This document shows positions 46,995 through 55,291 of a DNA stretch of 64,000 nucleotides, one piece after another. The stretch's first letter is position 1, and every line of letters begins with the position of its first letter. Under the pieces are notes generated by a model. That model was not told the DNA's origin and ran no database searches. It saw only the letters and a program-made list of their open reading frames with translations. The DNA is from Parvibaculaceae bacterium (GTDB lineage Bacteria > Pseudomonadota > Alphaproteobacteria > Parvibaculales > Parvibaculaceae), in the NCBI GenBank assembly GCA_019636015.1, contig JAHBYJ010000001.1, positions 248,001-312,000 of the forward strand, in the 5' to 3' direction. The translations under genes were made by a program, and so were the position numbers.

Positions 46995-47576
46995 TCAGGC
47001 GCGCAGCCCTTCCAGCAGCATCCCGATTTCGGCGGCGAAGTGGCGGCGCATGGCCTTCGGCTTTTCTGCGCCGCCGATCTCGCGCGCGGCCTCGCAAAGC
47101 GCGCCGAAGAGAAGCAGCGCAAGCGGCCGCATGGGCCGCTTTTCGATGAACCCTGCCTCGGCCGACAATTCGAGCCCCTTCTGGATCATGCCGAGCCCAT
47201 AGCGCGCATCGATCTCGTGCCAGAGATCCCAGCCGAGAACGGGCGGCCCGTCCTTGAAGATGATCCTCTGCACATCGTCGCGCATCGCCTCGTCGAGAAA
47301 GGCGAGGCAGCCGGCCTTGAGGCCCGTCCAGGGATCGGCGGCGCGGGACGCCTGCCGCACACGCGCCGTGAGCTCCTCCTCCACCGCCTCGAAGACCTCG
47401 AGGAAGACTGCCTTCTTGTCCTTGTAGTGATGATAGAAGGCGCCCTTCGTGAGGCCTGCCTCGGCGGCGATACCGTCGATCGAGGCCGCCTCGTAACCCT
47501 GCGCCACGAAAAGCGCCCGCGCCGACAGCGTGAGCTTCGCGCGCGAGGACGCCGACCGCTCTTCCTGCTTCACCAT
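46995..47576 (-). CDS. TetR family regulator
   Basis: The 193-residue protein has an N-terminal helix-turn-helix, ARALFVAQGYEAASIDGIA then GLTKGAFYHHYKDKK, a signature of the family, and a helical ligand domain. It is divergent from the NTF2-like gene, with a perfect-looking operator in the 73-base gap, so it probably represses itself and the pair of genes to the right. The ligand is unknown. Confidence 0.93.
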   Translation of the reverse strand: MVKQEERSASSRAKLTLSARALFVAQGYEAASIDGIAAEAGLTKGAFYHHYKDKKAVFLEVFEAVEEELTARVRQASRAADPWTGLKAGCLAFLDEAMRDDVQRIIFKDGPPVLGWDLWHEIDARYGLGMIQKGLELSAEAGFIEKRPMRPLALLLFGALCEAAREIGGAEKPKAMRRHFAAEIGMLLEGLRA

Positions 47577-47593
47577 GATCTGCCTCTTGAAAA

Positions 47594-47628
47594 CATACCC
47601 GAAGTATGTTTTACATACTCCGGGTATG
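47594..47628. promoter_or_regulatory. TetR operator, 15-bp inverted repeat
   Basis: CATACCCGAAGTATG (47594-47608) and CATACTCCGGGTATG (47614-47628) are inverted copies with one mismatch and a 5-base spacer. Each arm is itself partly palindromic (CATAC...GTATG). It covers the region where both divergent promoters should be. Confidence 0.8.
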
Positions 47629-47649
47629 CAACTTCAGCGGAGAAAGCCG

Positions 47650-48018
47650 ATGCCGGACCGTGCCGTGGTTCTCGATCTCATCGCCCATGTCGAAGCGGGC
47701 AAATATGTCGAGGCGATCGAACGCTTCTACACCGGGGACGCCACCATGCAGGAAAATCTGGGCGAACCCCGCGGCGGCCGCGACGCGCTTGTCGCCGCCG
47801 AGCGCACGGCGCTCGAGAGAAACCGCATCGTGGCGCGCAAGGTGGCCTGGTATCTGGTCGATGGCGACCGCTCCGTCATCAACTGGGTCTTCGAGATCAC
47901 CGGCCCGGACGGCAAGACGAGGGTGATGGACGAAATGGCCTGCCAGGACTGGGAGGGCAACCGCATCCGCCGCGAACGCTTCTGCTATGATCCCGCCTCG
48001 ATCGCCGAAAGGGCCTGA
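47650..48018 (+). CDS. NTF2-like/SnoaL-type protein
   Basis: The 122-residue protein has the cone-shaped NTF2-like pattern: helix (VLDLIAHVEAGKYVEAIERFY), then strands with GRDALVAAERTAL and VINWVFEITGPDG. Members act as isomerases or hydrolases, or as binding proteins. GGAGAAAG precedes ATG 47650. It is followed 14 bases later by a monooxygenase-like gene, so the two form an operon under the TetR operator. Confidence 0.8.
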   Translation: MPDRAVVLDLIAHVEAGKYVEAIERFYTGDATMQENLGEPRGGRDALVAAERTALERNRIVARKVAWYLVDGDRSVINWVFEITGPDGKTRVMDEMACQDWEGNRIRRERFCYDPASIAERA

Positions 48019-48032
48019 CGCGGGGAGAGACC

Positions 48033-48329
48033 ATGATCGTGATTACGGGCGCGGCGCGCGTCAGCGAGACGAACCGCGCCGCCTTCGAGACAGTGGCCGA
48101 GCGGCAAGTGCGCCTCTCCCGCGCCGAGCCGGGCAATATCTCCTATTCCTGGTTCGAGGACCGGATGGAGCCCGGCCGCTTCTTCTTCTACGAGGAGTGG
48201 CGGGACCGGGCGGCCGTCGACTTCCATTTCGCGCAAGACTATTGCCATGAATTCATGAAAGCCGCGCGGCGGCTCGCCGAGGGCGAACCCGAGATCACGA
48301 TCCGCGAAATCATGGTGAAGCAGAGGTAA
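48033..48329 (+). CDS. Antibiotic biosynthesis monooxygenase (ABM) domain protein
   Basis: The 98-residue protein has the small ferredoxin-like ABM fold of YgiN-type quinol monooxygenases: ITGAARVSETNRAAFE, RAEPGNISYSWFED, FFFYEEWRDRAAVDFHF. It may act on quinones or other aromatic compounds without a cofactor. With the NTF2-like partner and TetR it looks like a small inducible response to an aromatic or toxic compound; this is inference from context. Confidence 0.8.
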   Translation: MIVITGAARVSETNRAAFETVAERQVRLSRAEPGNISYSWFEDRMEPGRFFFYEEWRDRAAVDFHFAQDYCHEFMKAARRLAEGEPEITIREIMVKQR

Positions 48330-48488
48330 ACCATCCGGATGCGGAACGGTTGCCGTCATTCACCTGACGTTCAGGGATTTGGCGTTACGCTCCTTCCATG
48401 CCGCGCTTCACAACCTCTTTTGCGGCATGACTTCCAGGGCAAGGCCCCGGCTGCGTTTTCGCCCCGGCACATCCTTCGCCCGAACAGG

Positions 48489-48520
48489 AACCCGGCCCGT
48501 CCCCCCGACGGCCGGGTTTT
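48489..48520 (+). terminator. Rho-independent terminator
   Basis: aacccggcc (48489-48497) pairs with ggccgggtt (48510-48518), with one bulged C, and T residues run to 48520. It would end transcription of the TetR-controlled gene pair, 160 bases downstream. Confidence 0.8.
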
Positions 48521-48548
48521 CTGCTTCTGCTCCGGCTAACGAGAGGCT

Positions 48549-48653
48549 GCCCCCTCACCCTTCCCACCGCCGCTTCGCGCCGGCGGGCCCCTTCCCTCTC
48601 CCCCACGGGGAGAGGGAGGGAGCGGGCGTCAGCCCGCGGAAGGGTGAGGGGGG
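48549..48653. repeat. Complex palindromic repeat element
   Basis: The outer arms (48550-48564 with 48638-48652) are a perfect 15-bp inverted repeat. Inside are two further hairpins, 48594-48603 with 48607-48616 and 48622-48627 with 48632-48637. Such nested GC-rich palindromes are typical of REP/BIME-like elements spread through alphaproteobacterial genomes. Confidence 0.75.
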
Positions 48654-48724
48654 CGGCCTCGAATTGCGCGAGATGCCCCGGACGAAACTCTCGTATAATT
48701 GCGCAAACCACGAGGGAGCCTTCC

Positions 48725-49258
48725 ATGATCCGCCGCCTTGCCGCGCTGCTTGCGCCTCTCCTTCTCGGCGCCTGCCTGATTTCCGATGGCGACCTGATCT
48801 CGCCGGCGGAGGCCGACTATCCGGTGGCCGACGGATCGCGCTTCACGGTCTATATGCTCGACGAGAACGGCGCGCGCGCCGACGAGACGCCCGAGACCGC
48901 CGTGGTCACCATCGAGAACGGGCGCTATGCGATGCGGACCGGCGAGGAGAACAAGGTCTTCACCGGCCTGATGAAGCAGATCGGCCCCGATCTCTTCGCG
49001 GTGATGATCCGCGAGGAGGACGAGACGGAAAGCAATCTCTATGCGCTGATGGAGCGCAACGGCACGACATGGCGCCGCTGGGGCATGGTCTGCCCGGACT
49101 TCGTGTCGCTGGCCGAAAGCGAAGGCGTGAAGCTCGCCGAGTTCGGCATGATCGTCCGCAACAGCGACTGCGTGGTGGACGATTTCGCAAACCTCGAAAA
49201 GGCGCTGCGCTTCGCGCATGAACGGCAGAAGCCCGATGCGGAATATGCGGCGGAGTGA
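48725..49258 (+). CDS. Putative lipoprotein of unknown function
   Basis: The 177-residue protein has a signal peptide with lipobox LLGACL (Cys near residue 17). The mature part is acidic with two later cysteines (GMVCPDF, RNSDCVV) that could pair. I do not recognise the family. GGGAG stands about 8 bases before ATG 48725. It stands alone between two palindromic repeats. Confidence 0.7.
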   Translation: MIRRLAALLAPLLLGACLISDGDLISPAEADYPVADGSRFTVYMLDENGARADETPETAVVTIENGRYAMRTGEENKVFTGLMKQIGPDLFAVMIREEDETESNLYALMERNGTTWRRWGMVCPDFVSLAESEGVKLAEFGMIVRNSDCVVDDFANLEKALRFAHERQKPDAEYAAE

Positions 49259-49447
49259 GACCGCCCGCCCTGCCGTTCCGGCGCAATTCTGGAGATGGGA
49301 TTATAGGTGGGAAGGAGCGTGACGCTTTCAAGGGAGCGGGCGCACTCGTTCCGCATGCGGAAATAGCGAAAAAACTTATCCCCGGTTTTGGGAAACAGGT
49401 GCAGACGGGTCACGCTGGGCTTTGACACTGTGATCTTCTTCAAACAC

Positions 49448-49598
49448 CAGGTGTCATCCCGGCGAAGGCCGGGACCCATTGGTTCTCTCAGCAAGAGTGA
49501 TTTGGGATGACACTTGCGGCAGGCACGGTCACACAACATTGCGATCTGCGGCAAACTGACTTGCGAGTGGGTCCCGGCTTTCGCCGGGATGACACCTG
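49448..49598. mobile_element. MITE-like element with 31-bp inverted ends
   Basis: The ends 49448-49478 and 49568-49598 are inverted copies differing at one base of 31. The 89 bases between them code for nothing recognisable and contain a partial third copy of the gggatgacac motif. Ends of the type gtcatcccggc...gccgggac are common short dispersed repeats in alphaproteobacteria. No target duplication is obvious. Confidence 0.7.
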
Positions 49599-49617
49599 TG
49601 GGTTGGGAGTGCAGAAG

Positions 49618-49644
49618 AAAAAAGGCCGCCCGGAGGCGGCCTTT
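49618..49644 (-). terminator. Rho-independent terminator of sdhCDAB
   Basis: A perfect 10-bp stem (49621-49630 with 49635-49644), loop cgga, is followed leftward by a T tract. It lies 23 bases after the sdhB stop. Confidence 0.9.
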
Positions 49645-49667
49645 GAAACTTGCGGAGATGCTGGCGA

Positions 49668-50447
49668 TCAGGCCTGCCGCTCCACCATCATCTTCTTGAT
49701 TTCCGCGATGGCCTTGGCGGGGTTGAGACCCTTGGGGCAGGTTTTCGCGCAATTCATGATGGTGTGGCAGCGATAGAGGCGGAAGGGATCTTCCAGCGCG
49801 TCGAGGCGCTCGCCCGTTGCCTCGTCGCGGCTGTCGATCAGCCAGCGATAGGCCTGCAGCAGCGCGGCGGGGCCGAGATAGCGGTCGCCGTTCCACCAAT
49901 AGGAGGGGCAGGACGTCGAGCAGCAGGCGCAGAGAATGCACTCGTAGAGACCGTCGAGCTTTTCGCGGTCTTCATGGCTCTGGCGCCATTCCTTTTCCGG
50001 CGAGGGCGACTTCGTCTGCAGATAGGGCTCGATGAAGGCGTGCTGCGCATAGAAATTGGTGAGGTCGGGCACGAGGTCCTTGATCACCGGCATATGCGGC
50101 AACGGATAGATCTTCACATCGCCCTTCACCTCGTCGATGCCCTTGGTGCAGGCGAGCGTGTTCGCGCCGTCGATATTCATGGCGCAGGAGCCGCAAATGC
50201 CTTCGCGGCAGGAGCGGCGGAAGGTGAGCGTCTGGTCGATCTCGTTCTTGATCTTGATGAGCGCGTCGAGAACCATCGGCCCGCACTTGTCGAGATCGAC
50301 TTCATAGGTGTCGATGGTCGGGTTCTTCCCGTCATCGGGCGACCAGCGATAGACGCGGAAGCGCTTGACGTTTTTCGCATCCGGCGAGGCCTTGAAGGTC
50401 TTGCCCTCGCTCATCGTGGAATTTTTCGGCAGTCGGAACTGGACCAT
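49668..50447 (-). CDS. sdhB: Succinate dehydrogenase iron-sulfur subunit
   Basis: It carries electrons from the flavin of SdhA to ubiquinone. The 259-residue protein has the [2Fe-2S] cysteines [15 protein letters not shown], the [4Fe-4S] group [16 protein letters not shown] and the [3Fe-4S]-region [17 protein letters not shown]. It is the last gene of sdhCDAB, 20 bases after sdhA. Confidence 0.98.
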   Translation of the reverse strand: MVQFRLPKNSTMSEGKTFKASPDAKNVKRFRVYRWSPDDGKNPTIDTYEVDLDKCGPMVLDALIKIKNEIDQTLTFRRSCREGICGSCAMNIDGANTLACTKGIDEVKGDVKIYPLPHMPVIKDLVPDLTNFYAQHAFIEPYLQTKSPSPEKEWRQSHEDREKLDGLYECILCACCSTSCPSYWWNGDRYLGPAALLQAYRWLIDSRDEATGERLDALEDPFRLYRCHTIMNCAKTCPKGLNPAKAIAEIKKMMVERQA

Positions 50448-50467
50448 GATCTAGACCCTCGCGCGGC

Positions 50468-52258
50468 TCAGTAAACGCGCGCCTTCGGCTTGATGTATTC
50501 GATATCGTTGGACAGCGTATAGGCATGCACCGGACGGTAGTCGATGGCGGGCTTGCCGTTCTCGTCCACCCAGCACAGCGTGTGCTTCATCCAGTTTTCG
50601 TCGTCGCGTTCGGGGAAGTCTTCCCGCGCGTGGGCGCCGCGGCTTTCCTGGCGGTTGACCGCGCCTTCGACCGTCGCCACCGCCTGCACGATGAGATTGT
50701 CGAATTCGAGCGTCTCGATGAGATCGGAATTCCAGATCAGCGAGCGGTCGCTGACGCGGATATCCGGAATGCCGGCGACGACATCGGCAATGCGCTTCTG
50801 GCCGGAGACGAGCGTCTCGCCGGTGCGGAACACGGCGACGTCTTCCTGCATGGCGCGCTGCATGGTGAGGCGGAGTTCCGCCGTCGGCGTCGAGCCCTTG
50901 GCATTGCGGTACTTGTCGAGCCGCGAGATGGCAAGCTCGCCCGCGCCTTTTGCAAGTTCCGGCTGGCGCTGGCCGGGCTGGACGAGTTCGGCAGCGCGGA
51001 GCCCCGCGGCGCGGCCGAAGACCACGAGGTCGATCAGCGAATTGGAGCCGAGGCGGTTCGCGCCATGGACCGAGACGCAGGCCGCCTCGCCGATCGCCAT
51101 CAGGCCCGGCACCACCGTATCCGGATTGCCGTTCTTCAGCGTCAGCACTTCGCCGTGGAAGTTCGTCGGGATGCCGCCCATGTTGTAATGGACGGTCGGG
51201 AGCACCGGGATCGGCTCCTTCGTGACATCGACGCCCGCGAAGATGCGCGCGCTCTCCGAAATGCCGGGCAGGCGCTCGTGAAGGATCGCCGGATCGAGAT
51301 GGTCGAGATGGAGATGGATGTGATCCTTGTGCTCGCCGACGCCGCGGCCTTCGCGGATTTCGACCGTCATCGAGCGCGAGACGACGTCGCGGGAGGCAAG
51401 GTCCTTCGCCGACGGCGCATAGCGCTCCATGAAGCGCTCGCCTTCGGAATTGGTGAGATAGCCCCCTTCGCCGCGCGCGCCCTCGGTGATGAGGCAGCCC
51501 GCGCCATAGATGCCGGTCGGATGGAACTGCACGAATTCCATGTCCTGGAGCGGCAGGCCCGCGCGCAGCACCATGGCATTGCCGTCGCCGGTGCAGGTAT
51601 GGGCCGAGGTCGCCGAGAAATAGGCGCGACCGTAACCGCCCGTCGCGAGAATGACGAGCGAGGCGCGGAAGCGGTGGATTTCGCCCGTCGCCATGTCGAG
51701 CGCGACGACGCCGCGGCAGGCGCCTTCGGCATCCATGATGAGGTCGATGGCGAAATATTCGATATAGAACTCGGCCTTGTGGCGGACCGACTGGCCGTAA
51801 AGCGTGTGCAGGATCGCATGGCCCGTGCGGTCGGCGGCGGCGCAGGTGCGCTGCGCGATGCCTTCGCCGAAATTCGTGGTCATGCCGCCGAAGGGACGCT
51901 GATAGATCTTGCCTTCTTCCGTGCGCGAGAAGGGTACGCCGAAATGCTCGAGCTCGTAGACGGCTTCGGGCGCCTGGCGGCAGAGATATTCGATCGCATC
52001 CTGGTCGCCGAGCCAGTCCGAGCCCTTCACCGTGTCGTACATGTGCCAGCGCCAGTCGTCCGGCCCCATATTGCCGAGCGAGGCGGAGATGCCGCCTTGC
52101 GCCGCGACGGTGTGGCTGCGGGTCGGGAACACCTTGGTGATGTTCGCCGTGCGCAGGCCCTTTTCGACGCAACCGAGCGTCGCGCGAAGACCCGCGCCGC
52201 CCGCACCGACGACGACGACGTCGAATGTGTGATCGTGGAACTCGTATGCAGCCGTCAT
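50468..52258 (-). CDS. sdhA: Succinate dehydrogenase flavoprotein subunit
   Basis: It oxidises succinate to fumarate. The 596-residue protein has the FAD motif [15 protein letters not shown], the flavin-linked His in [11 protein letters not shown], the active-site [21 protein letters not shown] and the C-terminal capping [18 protein letters not shown] 52258 gives the family start ([15 protein letters not shown]). Confidence 0.98.
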   Translation of the reverse strand: MTAAYEFHDHTFDVVVVGAGGAGLRATLGCVEKGLRTANITKVFPTRSHTVAAQGGISASLGNMGPDDWRWHMYDTVKGSDWLGDQDAIEYLCRQAPEAVYELEHFGVPFSRTEEGKIYQRPFGGMTTNFGEGIAQRTCAAADRTGHAILHTLYGQSVRHKAEFYIEYFAIDLIMDAEGACRGVVALDMATGEIHRFRASLVILATGGYGRAYFSATSAHTCTGDGNAMVLRAGLPLQDMEFVQFHPTGIYGAGCLITEGARGEGGYLTNSEGERFMERYAPSAKDLASRDVVSRSMTVEIREGRGVGEHKDHIHLHLDHLDPAILHERLPGISESARIFAGVDVTKEPIPVLPTVHYNMGGIPTNFHGEVLTLKNGNPDTVVPGLMAIGEAACVSVHGANRLGSNSLIDLVVFGRAAGLRAAELVQPGQRQPELAKGAGELAISRLDKYRNAKGSTPTAELRLTMQRAMQEDVAVFRTGETLVSGQKRIADVVAGIPDIRVSDRSLIWNSDLIETLEFDNLIVQAVATVEGAVNRQESRGAHAREDFPERDDENWMKHTLCWVDENGKPAIDYRPVHAYTLSNDIEYIKPKARVY

Positions 52259-52286
52259 GAGCTTGGTCTCGACGATAGAGGAAAGG

Positions 52287-52706
52287 TCAGGCGCTGAAGC
52301 CGATTTTCGCCACCGCATAGATGCAGGCGATACCGGCGGCATAGGCAAAGAAGGTGTTGGCGATGAGCGAGAGGGTGCGCAACGCCGGGCCCGTCACATA
52401 GTCTTCGATCACGATCTGCATGCCGATGCGCATATGTATGACGGCCGCGCCGATGAGGAGAAGGGCCGCGATGGCGACGAGCGGATTGCCGAGCCAGCTC
52501 CGCGCCGTTTCGTAATCGGCGCCCGTGAGGCCGACAAGAAGGCCGACGAAGAAGAGGAAGAGCGGCACCATGGCGATCGCCGTGACGCGCTGACGGATAT
52601 GATCGCGCGTGCCGGACTTCGCCGAGCCCATGCCGAGAACGCGGCCGAACGGCGTGCGCATGTCGCGGGCGGAAGGATTGGAAGCGGTCTTGTGGGTCGA
52701 GGACAT
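52287..52706 (-). CDS. sdhD: Succinate dehydrogenase membrane anchor
   Basis: The 139-residue protein has three membrane segments and helps bind heme b and ubiquinone. It starts with a polar stretch ([19 protein letters not shown]), then [18 protein letters not shown]; the His in [13 protein letters not shown] is the likely heme ligand region. Its ATG overlaps the sdhC stop (TGATG). Confidence 0.93.
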   Translation of the reverse strand: MSSTHKTASNPSARDMRTPFGRVLGMGSAKSGTRDHIRQRVTAIAMVPLFLFFVGLLVGLTGADYETARSWLGNPLVAIAALLLIGAAVIHMRIGMQIVIEDYVTGPALRTLSLIANTFFAYAAGIACIYAVAKIGFSA

Positions 52707-53113
52707 CAGATCACCCCCCGCATGGAAAAGACGACGGCCCAGACCGCCACCGTGCCGAGAATGCCGGCGAGGGTCGCGAGCCAGCTGATGATGTCGGCGG
52801 ATTTCGGCGAGGTCGCCACGATCTCGTCCCAGAGGAGATAGCGGATGCCGCCGAAGAGATGATGCAAGAGCGCCCAGGTGTAGCCGATGAGAACGAGCTG
52901 GCCGAACCAGTGCCCGGCCGCCGCCTGGAAGGTCGCATAGGCCTCGAGCCCCGTCGCCGCCGCGATCAGCCACCAGGCGAGAAGCGCCGATCCCGCATAA
53001 AGGCCCATGCCGGTGATGCGATGGATGATCGACATCGCCATGGTGATCGTGAAGCGGTAGATCTGCAGGTGCGGAGAGAGCGGCCGCGCTACGGCCTGTC
53101 GCTGGTCAGCCAT
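52706..53113 (-). CDS. sdhC: Succinate dehydrogenase cytochrome b556 subunit
   Basis: The 135-residue protein starts RPLSPHLQIYRF, has SIIHRITGMGLY (quinone-site segment) and the heme-ligand region LLHHLFGGIRYLLWD, with three membrane spans. It is first in sdhCDAB; a promoter with a palindrome lies about 65 bases upstream of the start. Confidence 0.95.
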   Translation of the reverse strand: MADQRQAVARPLSPHLQIYRFTITMAMSIIHRITGMGLYAGSALLAWWLIAAATGLEAYATFQAAAGHWFGQLVLIGYTWALLHHLFGGIRYLLWDEIVATSPKSADIISWLATLAGILGTVAVWAVVFSMRGVI

Positions 53114-53182
53114 CCGAAAGAACCCCGTTCGGGCAACATGAGGATCGCGCGGCCCCGGCCGGGACCGCGAAAGTCAGTCCGT

Positions 53183-53211
53183 TGTTTAGCTCGCGTTGCA
53201 GCACAACGCAA
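53183..53211 (-). promoter_or_regulatory. Putative sdh promoter with overlapping palindrome
   Basis: Leftward, -35 TTGCGT (53211-53206) and -10 TAAACA (53188-53183) are 17 bp apart. A perfect inverted repeat, gcgttg (53193-53198) with caacgc (53204-53209), covers the spacer and -35, as an operator would. Confidence 0.5.
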
Positions 53212-53300
53212 ATGCCGAGGCGCGAGGAAAATGCCGGAAAATCCGGGCCGGCAAAGAAGGGGAAAACGCTGCGGAAGCGAGCCTCGCCGCGCCGGGGAAC

Positions 53301-53315
53301 TGAGATTGATTCTCA
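53301..53315. promoter_or_regulatory. Fur-box-like palindrome upstream of sdhC
   Basis: tgagattgattctca is a 15-base inverted repeat resembling the core of Fur/Irr-type iron boxes (GAGAATNATTCTC). It lies about 190 bases before sdhC and 50 bases beyond the stop of the PAS gene. Confidence 0.4.
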
Positions 53316-53364
53316 ACTGATGGAGGCCGATGGCGCGCAGGCGATTCTCGTCCGCGCCTTGGGA

Positions 53365-53958
53365 TCAGAACGGCGCGGTGCCGATGTATCCGGGCGGCAC
53401 GCCGCGGCCGATATCGAGCCAGTGCCAGACGGTCGAATGCTCGATGCGCTCCAGACCCGGCAGCTCGTCGAGCGGCTTTGCCTCGAAATTCACGAAGATG
53501 ACGATGTGGTCCGGCGCGCCGCCCGCCTTGGAGATCGGCAGGATCGTATATTCATAGTCGATCCGCCGTCCGTCCTCGGTGCTGGCCGGCGTCATCTGCC
53601 AGAGCCCGCAAGGCGCCTTGAGGCAGGCCATCACGCAATCATAGGCATGAGTGCGGATCGCGGGATCGGCCAGCGTCAGATAATCGACGCCCGTGAGATC
53701 GGAGCCGAAGAACTCGCGAAAGCCCGAGCCGGTAAGCCGGAAGGGAAGCGCGACAGCCTGCGGGTCCGGCTCGATGATCGCGAACCAGCGTGCGAAAGGC
53801 GCGACGCGGCGAAGATCGAGATCAGCGCGAGCGGGAACGAGGTTCGCGCCCCGCGCGGCCTCCCAGGCCTCCTCGAAGGCGATGCTGTCCGGCGAGCGCA
53901 AGGCGATGCCGCCCGGAACGGGACTGGAGATTGTGTCGGACGAAAGCATGTCGGTCAT
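53365..53958 (-). CDS. PAS-domain protein (PAS_5 type)
   Basis: The 197-residue protein is nearly all one PAS-like domain of the short alphaproteobacterial type: DLRRVAPFARWFAIIEPDP, PFRLTGSGFREFFGSDLTGVDY, YEYTILPISKAGG. No output domain is attached. These small PAS proteins may sense redox or light, or bind a ligand, and pass the signal by protein contact. It lies between mesaconyl-CoA hydratase (63-base gap) and sdhC in the same direction. Confidence 0.8.
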   Translation of the reverse strand: MTDMLSSDTISSPVPGGIALRSPDSIAFEEAWEAARGANLVPARADLDLRRVAPFARWFAIIEPDPQAVALPFRLTGSGFREFFGSDLTGVDYLTLADPAIRTHAYDCVMACLKAPCGLWQMTPASTEDGRRIDYEYTILPISKAGGAPDHIVIFVNFEAKPLDELPGLERIEHSTVWHWLDIGRGVPPGYIGTAPF

Positions 53959-54021
53959 GAGCTGGTTCGATCCGTTCCGGAGCCTAGCCCCGCTTCGTAA
54001 AGCGTATATTAAGAATGCGCG

Positions 54022-55095
54022 TCAGCGGCGCGGCATAAACGCCCAGTAATCGAGATCGAGGATGACGCCTTCCTCATAGCCCTTGTCCTTCGCGCCCGGG
54101 AAATCCGCGCAAGGCCGGTCCTTCGTGGCGATGGTGCGCAGCCTGAGCGCGCCGAGATCGGTCCGGCCCTTCAGCTCCGCCTTGTCGAGCACTTCCGACC
54201 AGGCAAAGACCGTGTCGCCGCCGAAGCAGGGCGCGACATGCCGCCCGCCATTGATGGCGGCGATCAGTACCGCATTGCCGAGACCGTTGAAGGAGAGCGC
54301 GCGGGCGAGCGAGATCACATGGCCGCCATAGATGAGGCGGCGGCCGAAGCGGCCATTTCCTTCCGTATACTGATTGAAATGGACCTTGGCCGTGTTCTGG
54401 TAGAGCCGCGTCGCCATCATGTGTTCGGCTTCCTCGATGGTGATGCCGTCCACATGGCCGATCTTTTCGCCCTTCTCGTAATCGTCCCAGAGATGGGGCG
54501 AACCGGAGGCGGCCGTGTCGAAGCCTTTGAAAGATGTGCCTTCGGGCGCAACGAGATGTTGCGCGCCGACGGCGGCGGGGAGATGCGGCACGTCTTCTTC
54601 CGGTGCTTTTGCCGCCTTGTCGCGCTTCCGCACCATCACCCAGCGCACATAATCGAGAACGATCTCGCCCTTCTGGTTGCGGCCGGTCGAGCGGACATAG
54701 ACGACGCCCGTCTCGCCGTTCGAGTTTTCCTTGAGCCCGATCACCTTCGATTCCGTCGACAGCGTGTCGCCCGGAAAGACGGGCTTCAGGAACCGGCAAT
54801 CCGCATAGCCGAGATTGGCGACGGCATTGAGCGAGACGTCCGGCACCGTCTTGCCGAAGACGATGTGGAAGGCGAGCATGTCGTCCACCGGCGCCGACTT
54901 GTAGCCCGCCTTGCGCGCGACTTCGGCCGAGGATTGCAGCGAGAAGCGCGAGCCGAACAGCGCCTGGTAGAGCGCGACATCGCCTTCCGTGACCGTGCGC
55001 GGCGTTGCGTGATGCAGCACCTGCCCGACCCTGAAATCCTCGAAATAATTGCCTTCGTTCGTCTTGGCGTTCGTCTTGGCGTCCGTACCGCTCAT
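54022..55095 (-). CDS. mch: Mesaconyl-CoA hydratase (beta-methylmalyl-CoA dehydratase)
   Basis: It hydrates mesaconyl-CoA to beta-methylmalyl-CoA in the ethylmalonyl-CoA pathway, which lets isocitrate-lyase-negative bacteria grow on acetate. The 357-residue double hot-dog protein matches the known hydratase along its length: FEDFRVGQVLHHATPRTV, FGKTVPDVSLNAVANLGYA, NTAKVHFNQY, RLIYGGHVISLARALSFNGL. Its start overlaps the stop of a 55-codon gene (ATGA), and a CitE-like gene precedes that. The other pathway genes are not in the window. Confidence 0.93.
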   Translation of the reverse strand: MSGTDAKTNAKTNEGNYFEDFRVGQVLHHATPRTVTEGDVALYQALFGSRFSLQSSAEVARKAGYKSAPVDDMLAFHIVFGKTVPDVSLNAVANLGYADCRFLKPVFPGDTLSTESKVIGLKENSNGETGVVYVRSTGRNQKGEIVLDYVRWVMVRKRDKAAKAPEEDVPHLPAAVGAQHLVAPEGTSFKGFDTAASGSPHLWDDYEKGEKIGHVDGITIEEAEHMMATRLYQNTAKVHFNQYTEGNGRFGRRLIYGGHVISLARALSFNGLGNAVLIAAINGGRHVAPCFGGDTVFAWSEVLDKAELKGRTDLGALRLRTIATKDRPCADFPGAKDKGYEEGVILDLDYWAFMPRR

Positions 55096-55259
55096 TCGCT
55101 GTCCTTGTCCTTGCGCTCCATGTCGAGGGCGATGCCGAGCGCAATGCCGATGCCGGCCCCCATGGCGATGCCCACGCCGATATTGTCGAAGGCGGCGCCG
55201 AGCCCGGCGCCGATGGCGACGCCCATTGTGATGCCGATGGCGAGATTGGTGCTGCTCAT
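55092..55259 (-). CDS. Small glycine-zipper membrane protein coupled to mch
   Basis: A 55-codon frame runs from ATG 55259 to TGA 55092. The product is mostly Gly, Ala and Ile with repeated GxxxG/GxG spacing (AIGITMGVAIGAGLGAAF, then GVGIAMGAGIGIALGIA) and ends in a charged tail DMERKDKDSE. It should form two tightly packed membrane helices around a central FDN turn. AAAGGT precedes the ATG. Its stop overlaps the mch ATG by 4 bases, and the CitE-like gene lies 32 bases upstream, so it sits within the operon. Function unknown. Confidence 0.8.
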   Translation of the reverse strand: MSSTNLAIGITMGVAIGAGLGAAFDNIGVGIAMGAGIGIALGIALDMERKDKDSE

Positions 55260-55291
55260 GATTTTACCTTTCGCCCCGGCCCGCTTGCTGA

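Larger units (their letters stand above)
48330..48724. other. Intergenic region after the ABM gene
   Basis: These 395 bases hold a terminator at 48489-48520 and a complex palindromic element at 48549-48653. The stretch 48330-48488 has no gene I can support; small open frames here have no ribosome binding site. Confidence 0.6.
49259..49667. other. Intergenic region between the lipoprotein gene and sdhB
   Basis: These 409 bases carry a 151-bp inverted-repeat element (49448-49598) and the sdh terminator (49618-49644). The first 190 bases show nothing I can name. Confidence 0.6.
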
